A DNA stretch of 64,000 nucleotides from Streptomyces sp. NBRC 109706 (GTDB lineage: Bacteria > Actinomycetota > Actinomycetes > Streptomycetales > Streptomycetaceae). The stretch lies in NCBI RefSeq assembly GCF_000974485.1, contig NZ_BBOM01000004.1:806001-870000 (forward strand), in the 5' to 3' direction. The position numbers were made by a program, and so were the translations under genes. Within the stretch, counting starts at the first letter, position 1, and the number at the start of each line of letters is the position of its first letter. Of the stretch, positions 24,919 to 33,850 are shown in pieces. Under the pieces are notes generated by a model. It made no database searches. It was not told the origin of the DNA and saw only the letters and a program-made list of their open reading frames with translations.

Positions 24919-26271
24919 GAGAGGGGGTCCACGGCATGGTCCACGACTTCTCCGCCGCCGCGCCTGGGCCGGCGACGGCTGCTGCACGGCGCGGCCGGGC
25001 TGGGCGCCCTCGGGGCCCTCGGCCCGCTGGCGGCCTGCGCCTCACCCGCCTCGCTCGCCGGCGGTGACGGCCGCGTCCGCTTCTGGAACCTCTTCAGCGG
25101 CGGGGACGGGGCCAATATGCGCGCCATGTTGGATCGTTTCAGATCCGAGCATCCGGATATCGCCGTCGAGGACACCACCCTGGCCTGGGGCGATCGTTAC
25201 TACACCAAGCTGGCCATGGCCGGCGCCGGCGGGCGGGCGCCCGAGGTCGGGGTGCTGCATCTGGGCCGGCTCGCCGGCTTCGCCCCCGGCCGGCTGCTGG
25301 ACCCCATCGACCCGGCGCTGCTGGCGGCCGAGGGGGTGCACCGGGAGGACTTCAACCCGCGCCTCTGGGACCGGGCCATGGTGGACGGCGAGCTGTACGG
25401 GCTGCCGCTGGACGTGCACGCCTCGCTCTGCTTCTACAACCGTCCGGCCTGCGAGGCGGCCGGGCTGCTGGACGGCGACGGGCGGCTGGTCGAACTGGCC
25501 GGCGTCGACACCTTCCTGGCCGCCCTGGACGAGGTGCGCGGGGTGATCGGCCAGTCGCCGCTGGGCTGGAACGCCCTGATGGCGGGCGAGTGTTGGTGGA
25601 CCTTCCTCGGCCTGTACCAGCAGACCGGCGGCACCATCCTGAGCGAGGACGGCACCGCGATCACGCTCGACGACGACCGGGCCGAGGAGGTCCTGGCGCT
25701 GATGGCGCGGCTGGTCGCCGACGAGTACGCCATCCCCGGGCAGGACCTCGTCGGATACTTCGTCAACGGCGGCGGCTTCGTGCTCTTCGGCAACTGGCTG
25801 GTGGTCGACTTCGACCACGCCGGCGTCGACTACGGCGCCACGCCCTACCCCACGCTCTTCGGCACCCCGGCCACCCAGGCCGAGTCCCACTGCCTGGTGC
25901 TGCCCCACCAGCGGGGCCGGGGCGGCGGCGCCAACGAGGCCGCGCACAAGCTGATCGCCTGGCTGGTGCGGCACAGCGTCTCCTGGGCGGAGGCCAGCCA
26001 TGTGCCCGCCTATCTCCCGGTGTTGGAGGATCCCGACTACCTCGCCATGGAGCCGCAGGCCGAGTACCGCTCGGCCATGGACATGGCCGCCTTCGACCCG
26101 CCCGCCTGGTTCTTCGGCACCTCGTCGCGCGGCCAGAACGAGGTGGGCGTCCATCTCTCGGCCGCCGCCATGGGCTCGGTCAGCCCCGCCGAAGGGGTCC
26201 GGGGGATCAGGTCCGCGCTGCGCAAGCTGATCAACACCCGTAACCCCTTCGGGCAAGGGAGCCCCGCATGA
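24910..26271 (+). CDS. ABC sugar-binding lipoprotein (CUT1)
   Basis: A 453-residue extracellular solute-binding protein. The N-terminus has a Tat-like GRRRLLHGAAG and the lipobox LAAC with Cys43, so it is exported and lipid-anchored. The body has the family features RFWNLFSGGDG and FRSEHPDIAVEDTTLAWGDRYYTKL. The only in-frame ATG lies inside the operator (24910) with no good ribosome-binding site, so initiation may be weak or at another codon. It binds an oligosaccharide, plausibly an arabinan fragment given the GH51 gene downstream. Confidence 0.9.
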   Translation: MSNERGSTAWSTTSPPPRLGRRRLLHGAAGLGALGALGPLAACASPASLAGGDGRVRFWNLFSGGDGANMRAMLDRFRSEHPDIAVEDTTLAWGDRYYTKLAMAGAGGRAPEVGVLHLGRLAGFAPGRLLDPIDPALLAAEGVHREDFNPRLWDRAMVDGELYGLPLDVHASLCFYNRPACEAAGLLDGDGRLVELAGVDTFLAALDEVRGVIGQSPLGWNALMAGECWWTFLGLYQQTGGTILSEDGTAITLDDDRAEEVLALMARLVADEYAIPGQDLVGYFVNGGGFVLFGNWLVVDFDHAGVDYGATPYPTLFGTPATQAESHCLVLPHQRGRGGGANEAAHKLIAWLVRHSVSWAEASHVPAYLPVLEDPDYLAMEPQAEYRSAMDMAAFDPPAWFFGTSSRGQNEVGVHLSAAAMGSVSPAEGVRGIRSALRKLINTRNPFGQGSPA

Positions 26272-27218
26272 CATCCCCCGTGACGGCCGCGGCGCCCGCG
26301 TCCCCCCGTTCCCGGCGCCTCCCGACCGGCGACGACGGCGGCCCCCGGGCCCGGCTCGGCCGGCTCTTCCAGCACGGCGGCTGGTTTGTCGCGCCGTTCC
26401 TGCTGGTCTACGCCCTCTTCCTGGTCTGGCCGCTGCTCTCCGGGCTCTGGTACAGCCTCAACGAGACCAACCTGGCCGGTATCAACACGGAGTTCATCGG
26501 CCTGGGCAACTACCGCGAGGCGTTCCGCGACGGCGAGATGTGGGACGCGCTGGGCAACACGCTGCGCTTCACCGCGATGATCATCCCGCTGATCGTGCTG
26601 GCGTCGTTCGGCCTGGCGCTGCTGGCCCACAACATCAGACGCGGCAAGTGGTTCTGGCGGCTGGCCTTCTTCGCGCCCTTCCTGCTGCCGTCGGCGGTCC
26701 TCGCCGAGCTGTGGCGCTGGCTCTACGAGCCGGACTTCGGCCTGCTCAACAACGCCCTGAACCACCGGGTGCCCTGGCTGCTCGAAGGCGACTGGGCGAT
26801 GTTCTCGATGGTGCTGGCCACCCTCTGGTGGACGGTCGGCTTCAGCTTTCTGCTCTATCTGGCCGCGCTGCAGTCCATTCCCGGCCATCTCTACGAGGCG
26901 GCGGCGCTGGACGGCGCCGGGCCGCTCAAGCGGATGTGGCATATCACCGTGCCGATGGTCCGCACCATCACCGGGCTGATCGTGGTGCTCCAGATCCTGG
27001 CGTCGCTCCAGGTCTTCGACCAGATCTTCCTGATCAACGAGGGCGGGCCCAACAACGAGACCCGGCCGGTCGTGCAGTACATCATCCAGCAGGGCTTCAC
27101 GGGCTACCGGATCGGCTATGCCTCCGCCATCTCGTACATCGTCTTCCTGCTGATCGTCGTCGTGACGCTGGCGCGGCTCTGGCTGGTCAGGAACCGAACC
27201 GAGGAGAACTCCCGATGA
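26268..27218 (+). CDS. ABC sugar permease, MalF-like
   Basis: A 316-residue permease with about six transmembrane segments. It has the CUT1 EAA loop YEAAALDGAGPLKRMWHITVP near residue 205. The start ATGA overlaps the binding-protein stop. A long basic cytosolic N-terminus precedes the first helix (WFVAPFLLVYALFLVWPLL). It pairs with the next permease. No ATPase gene is adjacent, so the shared MsiK-type ATPase probably energises it. Confidence 0.9.
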   Translation: MTSPVTAAAPASPRSRRLPTGDDGGPRARLGRLFQHGGWFVAPFLLVYALFLVWPLLSGLWYSLNETNLAGINTEFIGLGNYREAFRDGEMWDALGNTLRFTAMIIPLIVLASFGLALLAHNIRRGKWFWRLAFFAPFLLPSAVLAELWRWLYEPDFGLLNNALNHRVPWLLEGDWAMFSMVLATLWWTVGFSFLLYLAALQSIPGHLYEAAALDGAGPLKRMWHITVPMVRTITGLIVVLQILASLQVFDQIFLINEGGPNNETRPVVQYIIQQGFTGYRIGYASAISYIVFLLIVVVTLARLWLVRNRTEENSR

Positions 27219-28066
27219 GCGCCCTCCCCCTGGCCCGGCGGATCCGCCGCAACGCCGGGCAGATCGTGTTGACCTCGCTGGGCGCGCTGCTGGCCGCGCT
27301 CTGGCTGGTGCCCTTCGGCTGGGCGCTGTCCACCTCGCTCAAGCCGGAGGGGGACACCCAGAAGCTGCCGCTGAAGTGGATCCAGTCGAACATGAACCTG
27401 GACGCCTACCGCAGTGTGCTGGGCGACGGGAACATCCCCAAGTGGCTGGTGAACTCGGTGATCGTCTCCACCGGGGTGACGGCGTTGACGGTGGTGGTGT
27501 CGGCGCTGGCGGCCTACGGGTTCGCGCGCACCGAGTTCCGGTTCCGGCGGGTGCTGTTCGGGATCACCCTGGCCGGGATCATGGTGCCGGGCACGGTGAT
27601 CACGGCGCCGCTCTTCGCCAATGTGCGGACGATAAGCCTGGTGGACACCTACTGGGGGGTGATCCTGCCGCAGGTGTCGGCGCCGGCGATGGTGTTCATT
27701 CTGTACAAGTTCTTCCAGGGCGTGCCACGGGAGTTGGAGGAGGCGGCCAGGATCGACGGCGCCGGCCGGTGGCGGATCTTCGGCCAGGTGGTGTTGCCGC
27801 TCTCCCGGCCGGTGTTGGCGGCGGTGGCGATCTTCACCTTCATCGCGTCCTGGAACAACTTCATGTGGCCCTATCTGGTCACCACCGATCCCGATCTGGC
27901 CACGTTGCCGGTCGGTCTGGCCACCGTCCAGTCGTCGTTCGGCATCCGCTGGGCCCAGCTGATGGCCGGGGCGCTGCTGGCGGCGCTTCCGTTGTTGATC
28001 GTCTTTGTCTTCTTCCAACGGCAGATCGTTCGAGGTGTGGCACACACCGGCATCGCCGGTCAGTGA
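27215..28066 (+). CDS. ABC sugar permease, MalG-like
   Basis: A 283-residue permease with six predicted helices. The EAA loop reads LEEAARIDGAGRWRIFGQVVLP near residue 175 and the C-terminus FFQRQIVRGVAHTGIAG is typical of MalG/LacG proteins. Its ATGA start overlaps the stop of the first permease, so all three importer genes are translationally coupled. Confidence 0.9.
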   Translation: MSALPLARRIRRNAGQIVLTSLGALLAALWLVPFGWALSTSLKPEGDTQKLPLKWIQSNMNLDAYRSVLGDGNIPKWLVNSVIVSTGVTALTVVVSALAAYGFARTEFRFRRVLFGITLAGIMVPGTVITAPLFANVRTISLVDTYWGVILPQVSAPAMVFILYKFFQGVPRELEEAARIDGAGRWRIFGQVVLPLSRPVLAAVAIFTFIASWNNFMWPYLVTTDPDLATLPVGLATVQSSFGIRWAQLMAGALLAALPLLIVFVFFQRQIVRGVAHTGIAGQ

Positions 28067-28107
28067 GCCGCCGAGCGGAAAAGGTGGGAACGACCCCCGA
28101 CACCCCG

Positions 28108-28174
28108 TTGACGGGGGATCGTTCCGACCATAGATTTTCGTTCGAAGCTGCGACCGTAGTACGAAATGTCGAAC
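28108..28174 (+). promoter_or_regulatory. GH51 promoter with IclR-type operator
   Basis: TTGACG (28108-28113) and TAGATT (28131-28136) are a near-consensus pair at 17 bp. GTTCGAAG (28140-28147) covers the expected start point and GTACGAAATGTCGAAC (28159-28174) follows. A further TTCGCGTTCGA lies at 28182-28192. Confidence 0.75.
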
Positions 28175-28224
28175 GCATTGCTTCGCGTTCGACCGTCCGA
28201 CCCCGTGAGCGAGCAGGGACCCGC

Positions 28225-29748
28225 ATGAGTTCTGAGCACACCGCCCGATTCACCCTCGACCCCGCGTTCTCCGTCTCCCCGGTGGACGAGCGGATCTTCG
28301 GTTCCTTTGTCGAACATCTGGGCCGCTGCGTCTACCAGGGCGTCTACGAGCCCGACCACGCGAGCGCGGACGAGGCCGGGCTGCGCGGCGATGTCCTGGA
28401 GCTGGTCAGGGAGTTGGGCGTCACCGCCATCCGCTACCCGGGCGGCAACTTCGTCTCCGGCTACAAGTGGGAGGACTCCGTCGGCCCCAGGGACGAGCGG
28501 CCGCGCCGGCTCGATCTGGCCTGGAAGTCCACCGAGAGCAACCGGTTCGGGCTCAGCGAGTTCGTCGACTTCGTGCGCAAGGTCGGCGGCACCCCGATGA
28601 TGGCGCTCAACCTCGGCACCCGGGGCGTCGGCGAGGCGATCGAACTGCAGGAGTACGCCAACCACCCCGGCGGCACAGCCCTCTCCGACCTGCGGGCGGC
28701 GCACGGCGACCGGGACCCGTTCGACATCCGGCTCTGGTGCCTGGGCAACGAGATGGACGGGCCCTGGCAGACCGGGCACAAGACCGCCGACGAGTACGGC
28801 CGGCTGGCCGCCGAGACGGCCCGCGCCATGCGGCAGATCGACCCGGACGTCGAACTCGTCGCCTGCGGCAGCTCAAGCCAGGGGATGCCCACGTTCGCCG
28901 CCTGGGAGTCCACCGTCCTGGAGCACTCCTACGACCTGGTGGACCATATCTCGCTGCACGCCTACTACTACCCCCAGGACGGCGACCGCGACTCGTTCAT
29001 CGCCTCCGCCGTCGACACCGAGTCCTTTATCGAGAACGTGGTGGCCACCGCCGACCATGTCGGGGCCAAGCTCAAGTCGGACAAGCGGATCAACCTCTCC
29101 TTCGACGAGTGGAACGTCTGGTACCAGGACGGCAGCGGCCCCAAGCTCAGCGAGGAGTCGCCGCGCGAGGACTGGGCCGAGGCGCCCCGGCTGCTGGAGG
29201 ACAACTACACCGTCACGGACGCCGTGGTGGTCGGCTCGCTGCTGATCGCCCTGCTGCGCCACGCCGACCGGGTCAAGATCGCCTGCCAGGCCCAACTGGT
29301 CAATGTGATCGCCCCGATCGCCACCGTGCCCGGCGGCCCGGCCTGGCGGCAGACCATCTTCCACCCGTTCGCCCAGGCGTCCCGATACGGCCGGGGCACC
29401 GTGCTCGACGTCCGCCCCCAGAGCCCCACCTACACCACCAAGCGGTTCGGCGAGGTCGATCTGCTGCACGCCACAGCGGTGCGCGACGAGGAGACGGGCG
29501 CGGTCACCGTCTTCGCCGTCAACCGGGGGCAGGAACGTGAACTGCCCCTGGAGATCGCGCTGAACAACCTGGGCCTCGGCGAACTGGTCGAGCACAGCGT
29601 GCTCGCCGACGCCGACCCCGACGCCCGTAACACCGCCGAAGACCCCGACCGGGTCGTCCCGCACGCCGGCACCGGCGCCACCCTCGCCGACGGCGTCCTG
29701 CGGGCCACCCTGGAACCGCTCTCCTGGAACGTGTTCCGACTCGCCTGA
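28225..29748 (+). CDS. alpha-N-arabinofuranosidase, GH51
   Basis: A 507-residue glycoside hydrolase of family 51. The acid/base Glu is in LWCLGNEMDGPWQ (about residue 175) and the nucleophile Glu in FDEWNVWYQ (about 295). YPGGNFVSGYKWEDSVGP is another family block. It lacks a signal peptide, so it acts in the cytoplasm on imported arabino-oligosaccharides, releasing L-arabinose. This fits the upstream importer. GCAGGGA precedes the ATG, and the gene has its own operator-bearing promoter. Confidence 0.94.
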   Translation: MSSEHTARFTLDPAFSVSPVDERIFGSFVEHLGRCVYQGVYEPDHASADEAGLRGDVLELVRELGVTAIRYPGGNFVSGYKWEDSVGPRDERPRRLDLAWKSTESNRFGLSEFVDFVRKVGGTPMMALNLGTRGVGEAIELQEYANHPGGTALSDLRAAHGDRDPFDIRLWCLGNEMDGPWQTGHKTADEYGRLAAETARAMRQIDPDVELVACGSSSQGMPTFAAWESTVLEHSYDLVDHISLHAYYYPQDGDRDSFIASAVDTESFIENVVATADHVGAKLKSDKRINLSFDEWNVWYQDGSGPKLSEESPREDWAEAPRLLEDNYTVTDAVVVGSLLIALLRHADRVKIACQAQLVNVIAPIATVPGGPAWRQTIFHPFAQASRYGRGTVLDVRPQSPTYTTKRFGEVDLLHATAVRDEETGAVTVFAVNRGQERELPLEIALNNLGLGELVEHSVLADADPDARNTAEDPDRVVPHAGTGATLADGVLRATLEPLSWNVFRLA

Positions 29749-29762
29749 CCGGCCCCCCGAGC

Positions 29763-29810
29763 GGCCCGCCGCCGCCCGTGTCCTCGACGCACGGGCGCCG
29801 GCGGGCCTTT
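29763..29810 (+). terminator. Rho-independent-like terminator of the GH51 gene
   Basis: Arms of 18 bp (29763-29780 and 29790-29807) pair with one mismatch around a 9-nt loop and are followed by TTT. Confidence 0.8.
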
Positions 29811-29997
29811 CTCCGCGTTCGGGCACCTTCCGTAACCCTTCATCACAGATGTCTGAAAACAGCCGTTCGATGGGCGCGTTGGTGACGTCTGCTCCTCATC
29901 CCGCGTTCATATGACCCGCCAAGAGTGCCCCTCGGTCGAGGTTTCCGCCCGCATGGCGAGCGGACCACGTCAACGGAGAGCCGGGAGCGGAACACGC

Positions 29998-31722
29998 ATG
30001 TCACACGGACACCATCACCACCACCACGGACACGACCACGATCACGGGCACGGGCACGGGCACCATGAGGCGGACTCCGGCCCCCTCCCCGAGGCGCTCG
30101 ATCTCGCCATCCCCGACAGCGAGTTGAGCCCCGCCCAGCTCTCCAGACGCGGCATGCTGCGCAGCGCCGGGCTGCTCGGGGCCGGCATCGCCGGCGCCGG
30201 CCTGGTCACCGGGGCCGCGACCCCGGCCGCCGCCGCCAGCCCGGCCGGACGCGGCGGTGGCGGCGGGGGCCGCCGGCTGCGCTGGCTGGCCGGCGACCAC
30301 CACATCCACACCCAGTTCAGCTCCGACGGCATGTACCGGGTCGGCGACCAGGTCCGCAACGGCGCCAGGTTCGGCCTCGACTGGATGGTCATCACCGACC
30401 ACGGCAGCGTCAACCACAGCCGGATCGGCGTCGAGAAGGTCAACCCCGAGATCCGCGCCGCCCGCGAGACCCACGACGACACCCTCGTCTTCCAGGGCCT
30501 GGAGTGGAACATCCCCTCCGCCGAACACGGCACCGTCTTCGTCCACCCCGGCCGCGACGAGGTGCGCGTCCTCAAGCAGTTCGAGACCGACTACGACGGC
30601 AGCATCAACAACGCGTCCGGCAACAGCCCCGCCAACGAGGCGCTGGCCATCGCCGGGCTCGACTTCCTCGCCGAACAGGTCCGCCGGCGCAAGGTCAAGG
30701 ACGCGCTGATGCTGGCCAACCACCCCGCGCGACAGGGCGTCGACTCCCCGCACGAGATCCGCGCCTGGCGCGACGCGCAGCCCCGTATCGCCGTCGGCTT
30801 CGAGGGCGCCCCCGGCCACCAGGCCGCCGGCATCGCCGAACCCCACGGCCCCGGCGGCGGCCGCGGCTACTACGCCGGCAGCCCGGGCCCCAACTCGTTT
30901 CCCGGCTACCCGGCCGAGAGCTACCGCACCTGGGGCGGCTTCGACTGGATGACGGCCACCGTCGGCGGCCTGTGGGACAGCCTCCTCAGCGAGGGCAAGC
31001 CCTGGTGGATCACCGCCAACTCCGACTCCCACGCCAACTACGCGGACGCCTCTGCCCGCCCCGAGGGCACCGACTTCGACGCCAACGGTTACCACGACGA
31101 CCCCGTCTACGCCGGCACCGGACTCAACCTCGGCGCCGGCGACTTCTGGCCGGGCCAGTACAGCCGCACCCATGTCGGCTCCACCGACTTCTCCTACGCG
31201 GCCGTGATGGAGGGCATCAGGCGCGGCCGGATCTGGGTCGACCACGGCGGGCTGATCGCCGGCTTCGACGCCCAACTGCGCGGCGGCGGCCGGTCCGTGA
31301 CCCTCGGCGACACGCTGCTGGTGCGACGCGGCACCAAGGTCGAACTCCGCCTGGAGATCGAGCTGGCGCACACCCCCAACTGGGCCACCTTCCTGCCCCG
31401 ACTGGCCCGCGTCGACGTCATCAGGGGCGCGGTCACCGGCGACGCCGCCGACCGCGACACCTTCCACGCACCGGACACCCGCGTGGTCAAGTCCTTCGAC
31501 GTCAACCAGACCGAGGGCACCGTCACCTTCACCTACGACCTGGGCCGCGTCTCCGAACCGGCCTATGTCCGGGTGCGCGGCACCGACGGCAAGCGGAGCC
31601 AGGTCGGCCTCGGCGGCGCCCGCGTCGACCCGGCCGGCCCTGCCCTCGACGTCCTCGGCGACGCCGACCCGTGGGAGGACCTCTGGTTCTACGCCAACCC
31701 CATCTGGGTGCTGCCGGAATGA
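29998..31722 (+). CDS. Tat-exported PHP-domain phosphoesterase with His-rich N-tail
   Basis: A 574-residue protein. Residues 3-23 include 14 histidines. A Tat signal follows (SRRGMLRSAGLLGAG, Arg50-Arg51) with cleavage near residue 80. The mature protein starts with the PHP metal-site motifs GDHHIHTQFSSDG (about 100-112) and ITDHGSVNH (about 135); later histidines such as LANHPARQG and SDSHANY complete the site. PHP proteins are metal-dependent phosphoesterases. The C-terminal about 130 residues form a beta-rich extra domain. GGGAG precedes the ATG. The His-rich segment sits before the Tat motif and would be removed on export. Confidence 0.82.
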   Translation: MSHGHHHHHHGHDHDHGHGHGHHEADSGPLPEALDLAIPDSELSPAQLSRRGMLRSAGLLGAGIAGAGLVTGAATPAAAASPAGRGGGGGGRRLRWLAGDHHIHTQFSSDGMYRVGDQVRNGARFGLDWMVITDHGSVNHSRIGVEKVNPEIRAARETHDDTLVFQGLEWNIPSAEHGTVFVHPGRDEVRVLKQFETDYDGSINNASGNSPANEALAIAGLDFLAEQVRRRKVKDALMLANHPARQGVDSPHEIRAWRDAQPRIAVGFEGAPGHQAAGIAEPHGPGGGRGYYAGSPGPNSFPGYPAESYRTWGGFDWMTATVGGLWDSLLSEGKPWWITANSDSHANYADASARPEGTDFDANGYHDDPVYAGTGLNLGAGDFWPGQYSRTHVGSTDFSYAAVMEGIRRGRIWVDHGGLIAGFDAQLRGGGRSVTLGDTLLVRRGTKVELRLEIELAHTPNWATFLPRLARVDVIRGAVTGDAADRDTFHAPDTRVVKSFDVNQTEGTVTFTYDLGRVSEPAYVRVRGTDGKRSQVGLGGARVDPAGPALDVLGDADPWEDLWFYANPIWVLPE

Positions 31723-32267
31723 CACCCACCGAGTGGATCGGCCTGGCCGCCGGCCACGGGAGCAACGCGGAGGCGGACCATCGTCTCCACCACCTCGCGG
31801 CCGAACTCCCCCTACCGGCCGCGACGTTCGGCGAGACGGTCCGGGTGGCCCCGGGCCGTCTCGGGCTCCGCGTCGGCCTCCCCGACGAGCCGTCCGCCGA
31901 CGCGGCGCTGCGCCGCCTCGCCGACTCCGACGGCCTCTCCGTCGCCTGGCGCGACCGGCGCCTCGGCGCCGACCCGCACCGCGACGACGCGGTGGCCGCC
32001 CTCCGGGGCGGCGGCCGCGTGGTCCTCTTCCCCGGCTGGTCCGACATCCCGCCGACCCTGACCATCGCGGAGCTGCTGGCCACCACCGCCATCGACCATG
32101 TCACGGCCCTGGGCGGCACCCCCGTCGCCCCCACCGCCCTCCTCGAAACCCGAGGCCACCTCCGCCCCCAGTGGCACGACGGCCTCCTCACCCTCCAACT
32201 GGCCCCCGCCCACCACGGCTACCTCCCCTTCGACCTCCCCGACCCCCACCCCTGCTGCACGCCGTAG
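31719..32267 (+). CDS. hypothetical protein coupled to the PHP gene
   Basis: A 182-residue protein whose ATGA start overlaps the stop of the PHP phosphoesterase, so co-translation is likely. It contains AAGHGSNAEADHRLHHLAAELPLP, then a central GLRVGLPDEPSADAALRRLADSDGLSVAW and a His/Pro-rich end. No known motif was recognised. Tight coupling suggests a function linked to the phosphoesterase, but nothing more can be said. Confidence 0.6.
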   Translation: MTPTEWIGLAAGHGSNAEADHRLHHLAAELPLPAATFGETVRVAPGRLGLRVGLPDEPSADAALRRLADSDGLSVAWRDRRLGADPHRDDAVAALRGGGRVVLFPGWSDIPPTLTIAELLATTAIDHVTALGGTPVAPTALLETRGHLRPQWHDGLLTLQLAPAHHGYLPFDLPDPHPCCTP

Positions 32268-32363
32268 CCGCGCAGGCTCAGCAGCCACCCCCCGGGGCGC
32301 GGCCCGCCCCGCGTGCGCGGGGGAGTTGGCGCGAACTTCGGTCCCCATCCCGCGTGTGTGGTG

Positions 32364-32646
32364 CGGCTACGACGTCCGGTCTACGTGGCGCGTGGTCGGC
32401 CGGGTGCGGGTGGGTGGCGAATGCTGAAAAGGCGGCTTCTACGGGAGGGAGGGTGGGCTCCCGGACGGCCCGGCTCGCTGGCGCGTGGGCGGTCGGGTCT
32501 GATGACCGTGCCCCACGGGCGCGGGGACCGCGCCGCCGCCGGGGACGACCGCCCGGCGGGGGTGCACGTGGCGCGCACCCGGCTTCGCCGGGCCTGCCGG
32601 CGGCGCCCACGCCCGCCTCGCCCGCTCACCTCCGCGGGCCTTCGCG
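32364..32646 (+). repeat. left copy of a ~282-bp inverted repeat
   Basis: This segment matches the reverse complement of 36121-36402 along its full length with roughly a dozen to twenty substitutions and few indels. It ends near a GCGGGCCTTCGCG motif on the island side. The two copies bound a 3.5-kb region. It looks non-coding. Confidence 0.9.
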
Positions 32647-32653
32647 GGGAGGA

Positions 32654-32678
32654 GCCCGATGCAGTCACTGCATCGGGC
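32654..32678. repeat. 25-bp perfect palindrome
   Basis: Arms GCCCGATGCAGT (32654-32665) and ACTGCATCGGGC (32667-32678) flank one central base. It is 8 bp inside the left inverted repeat and absent at the right copy. It could be the terminator of the minus-strand DUF397 gene about 100 bp away, or a protein-binding site. Confidence 0.75.
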
Positions 32679-32775
32679 ATCGCGTGTCGTCTGTAGAACA
32701 CCCCCGCGCGTGCCGGGAAGCGTGCTGTGGTCAGGGGCGTTGTGCGTCGATCTCCCCCCACCATGCACAGCACGG

Positions 32776-32976
32776 TCAGGGGCGGTTGGCGGCGCTCTGG
32801 AGGAAGGCGCGCCAGGTGGATTCGCTAAATCGTGTGATGCCCGCCTCGTGGTTCTTGGTGTCGCGCACGGCGACGACACCCGCAGTGGCAGCCATCTCGA
32901 CGCAGTCCCCCGTCCCGTTGCTGTAACTGGACTTGCGCCAGGCCAGGTTGGTGACGCGCTCAGTTCTGTTGTTCAT
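32776..32976 (-). CDS. DUF397 domain-containing protein
   Basis: A 66-residue protein with the DUF397 signature LAWRKSSYSNGTGDCVEMA, then VAVRDTKNHEAGITRFSESTWRAFL. Such proteins pair with Scr1/WhiJ-type HTH regulators and can antagonise them in Streptomyces. Its ATG at 32976 lies within the last 17 bp of the upstream HTH gene, so the two are coupled. Confidence 0.9.
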   Translation of the reverse strand: MNNRTERVTNLAWRKSSYSNGTGDCVEMAATAGVVAVRDTKNHEAGITRFSESTWRAFLQSAANRP

Positions 32977-33850
32977 AGTTTCCTGCAATCTCCGCCATCA
33001 GCCGTCGGGACGCCCGCTCGTCCAGCGATGCCTGCCAGATCTCCCGGAACGCCGCGTCGTACCGTTCCACTTCCGTCGGCTTGTCCAGGTACAGGTTGCC
33101 CGTATAGCCGTCCGCAAAGATAGTCGGTGGCTCGGTTTCCTTGCCGTCCGGCCCGACCGGAAAGCGCAGGATGCTGAACGGGCCGGTGACCATGCCCACA
33201 TGAGCTCCGGCCTCGAACGGCACCACTCGCAGTTCGATGTTGGGCCGCTCCGACATGTAGACGAGATGGGCGAGTTGATGGCGCATAACCTCGGCTCCGC
33301 CCACTGGATGTCGGAGGACGGACTCGCTCAGGGCCACGCGCAGCGTCAGCGGTGTCGTCTTCCGTGTCAGCAGCGCTTGCCGCTCGATGCGTAGCCGCAC
33401 CCGCCCCTCGCGCTCCTCCCGGCTGATCCCCGGCGTGTGGATGCGGATGATGTCATCGGCATACCCCTCCGTCTGCAGCAGCCCGGGTACCACATCACCC
33501 TCATATCCGGTCTTGCTGCTCGCGGCCTCCTCCAGACCGACGTAGAGGTCGAACCCGTCCGGAATCACGTCGCCGAATGCATGCCACCAGCCGCGCGCCT
33601 TGGTTTCCTTCGCCAATCCCATGAGTGCCTTGGTCAGCTCCGGAGTCGCTCCGTAGATCTCGCACATGTTGCGCACGTCCAGGCTACGCATGGAGACCTG
33701 CCCGGTTTCGATGCGCCAGATCCGTGGCGTTGACCATTCGAGCAGGTCAGCCGTGGCCCGCACCGATAGGCGCGCCCTCTCGCGTAGCTCCCGCAGGTGT
33801 CTCCCCAGTTGTCGCCTCGGCACGGTCGAGCCCGTTGTTCCCTCCACCAT
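32960..33850 (-). CDS. XRE-family HTH regulator, Scr1/WhiJ-like (DUF5753)
   Basis: A 296-residue protein: an N-terminal helix-turn-helix (LGRHLRELRERARLSVRAT, then ADLLEWSTPRIWRIETGQV) and a C-terminal DUF5753 region (VPGLLQTEGYADDIIR, LTLRVALSESVLRHPVGG, IELRVVPFEAG). ATG 33850 has GGGAGGG upstream. Such regulators, paired with DUF397 proteins, act as developmental or toxin-antitoxin-like switches. The upstream 540 bp probably carries its operator and the promoter of the divergent operon at 34391. Confidence 0.9.
   Translation of the reverse strand: MVEGTTGSTVPRRQLGRHLRELRERARLSVRATADLLEWSTPRIWRIETGQVSMRSLDVRNMCEIYGATPELTKALMGLAKETKARGWWHAFGDVIPDGFDLYVGLEEAASSKTGYEGDVVPGLLQTEGYADDIIRIHTPGISREEREGRVRLRIERQALLTRKTTPLTLRVALSESVLRHPVGGAEVMRHQLAHLVYMSERPNIELRVVPFEAGAHVGMVTGPFSILRFPVGPDGKETEPPTIFADGYTGNLYLDKPTEVERYDAAFREIWQASLDERASRRLMAEIAGNYEQQN

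Larger units (their letters stand above)
32268..32775. other. gene-free stretch holding the left inverted repeat
   Basis: No supported gene. It contains the left copy of a 282-bp repeat (32364-32646) and a 25-bp palindrome (32654-32678), both listed separately. Open frames here mirror those in the right copy and are repeat artefacts. Confidence 0.6.

Noticed and set aside
32278..32770. Arg/Pro/Gly-rich open frames in the inverted repeats (also 36083-36449)
   Set aside because: The same frames appear in both repeat copies on opposite strands with no conserved start or domain, so they are repeat artefacts.
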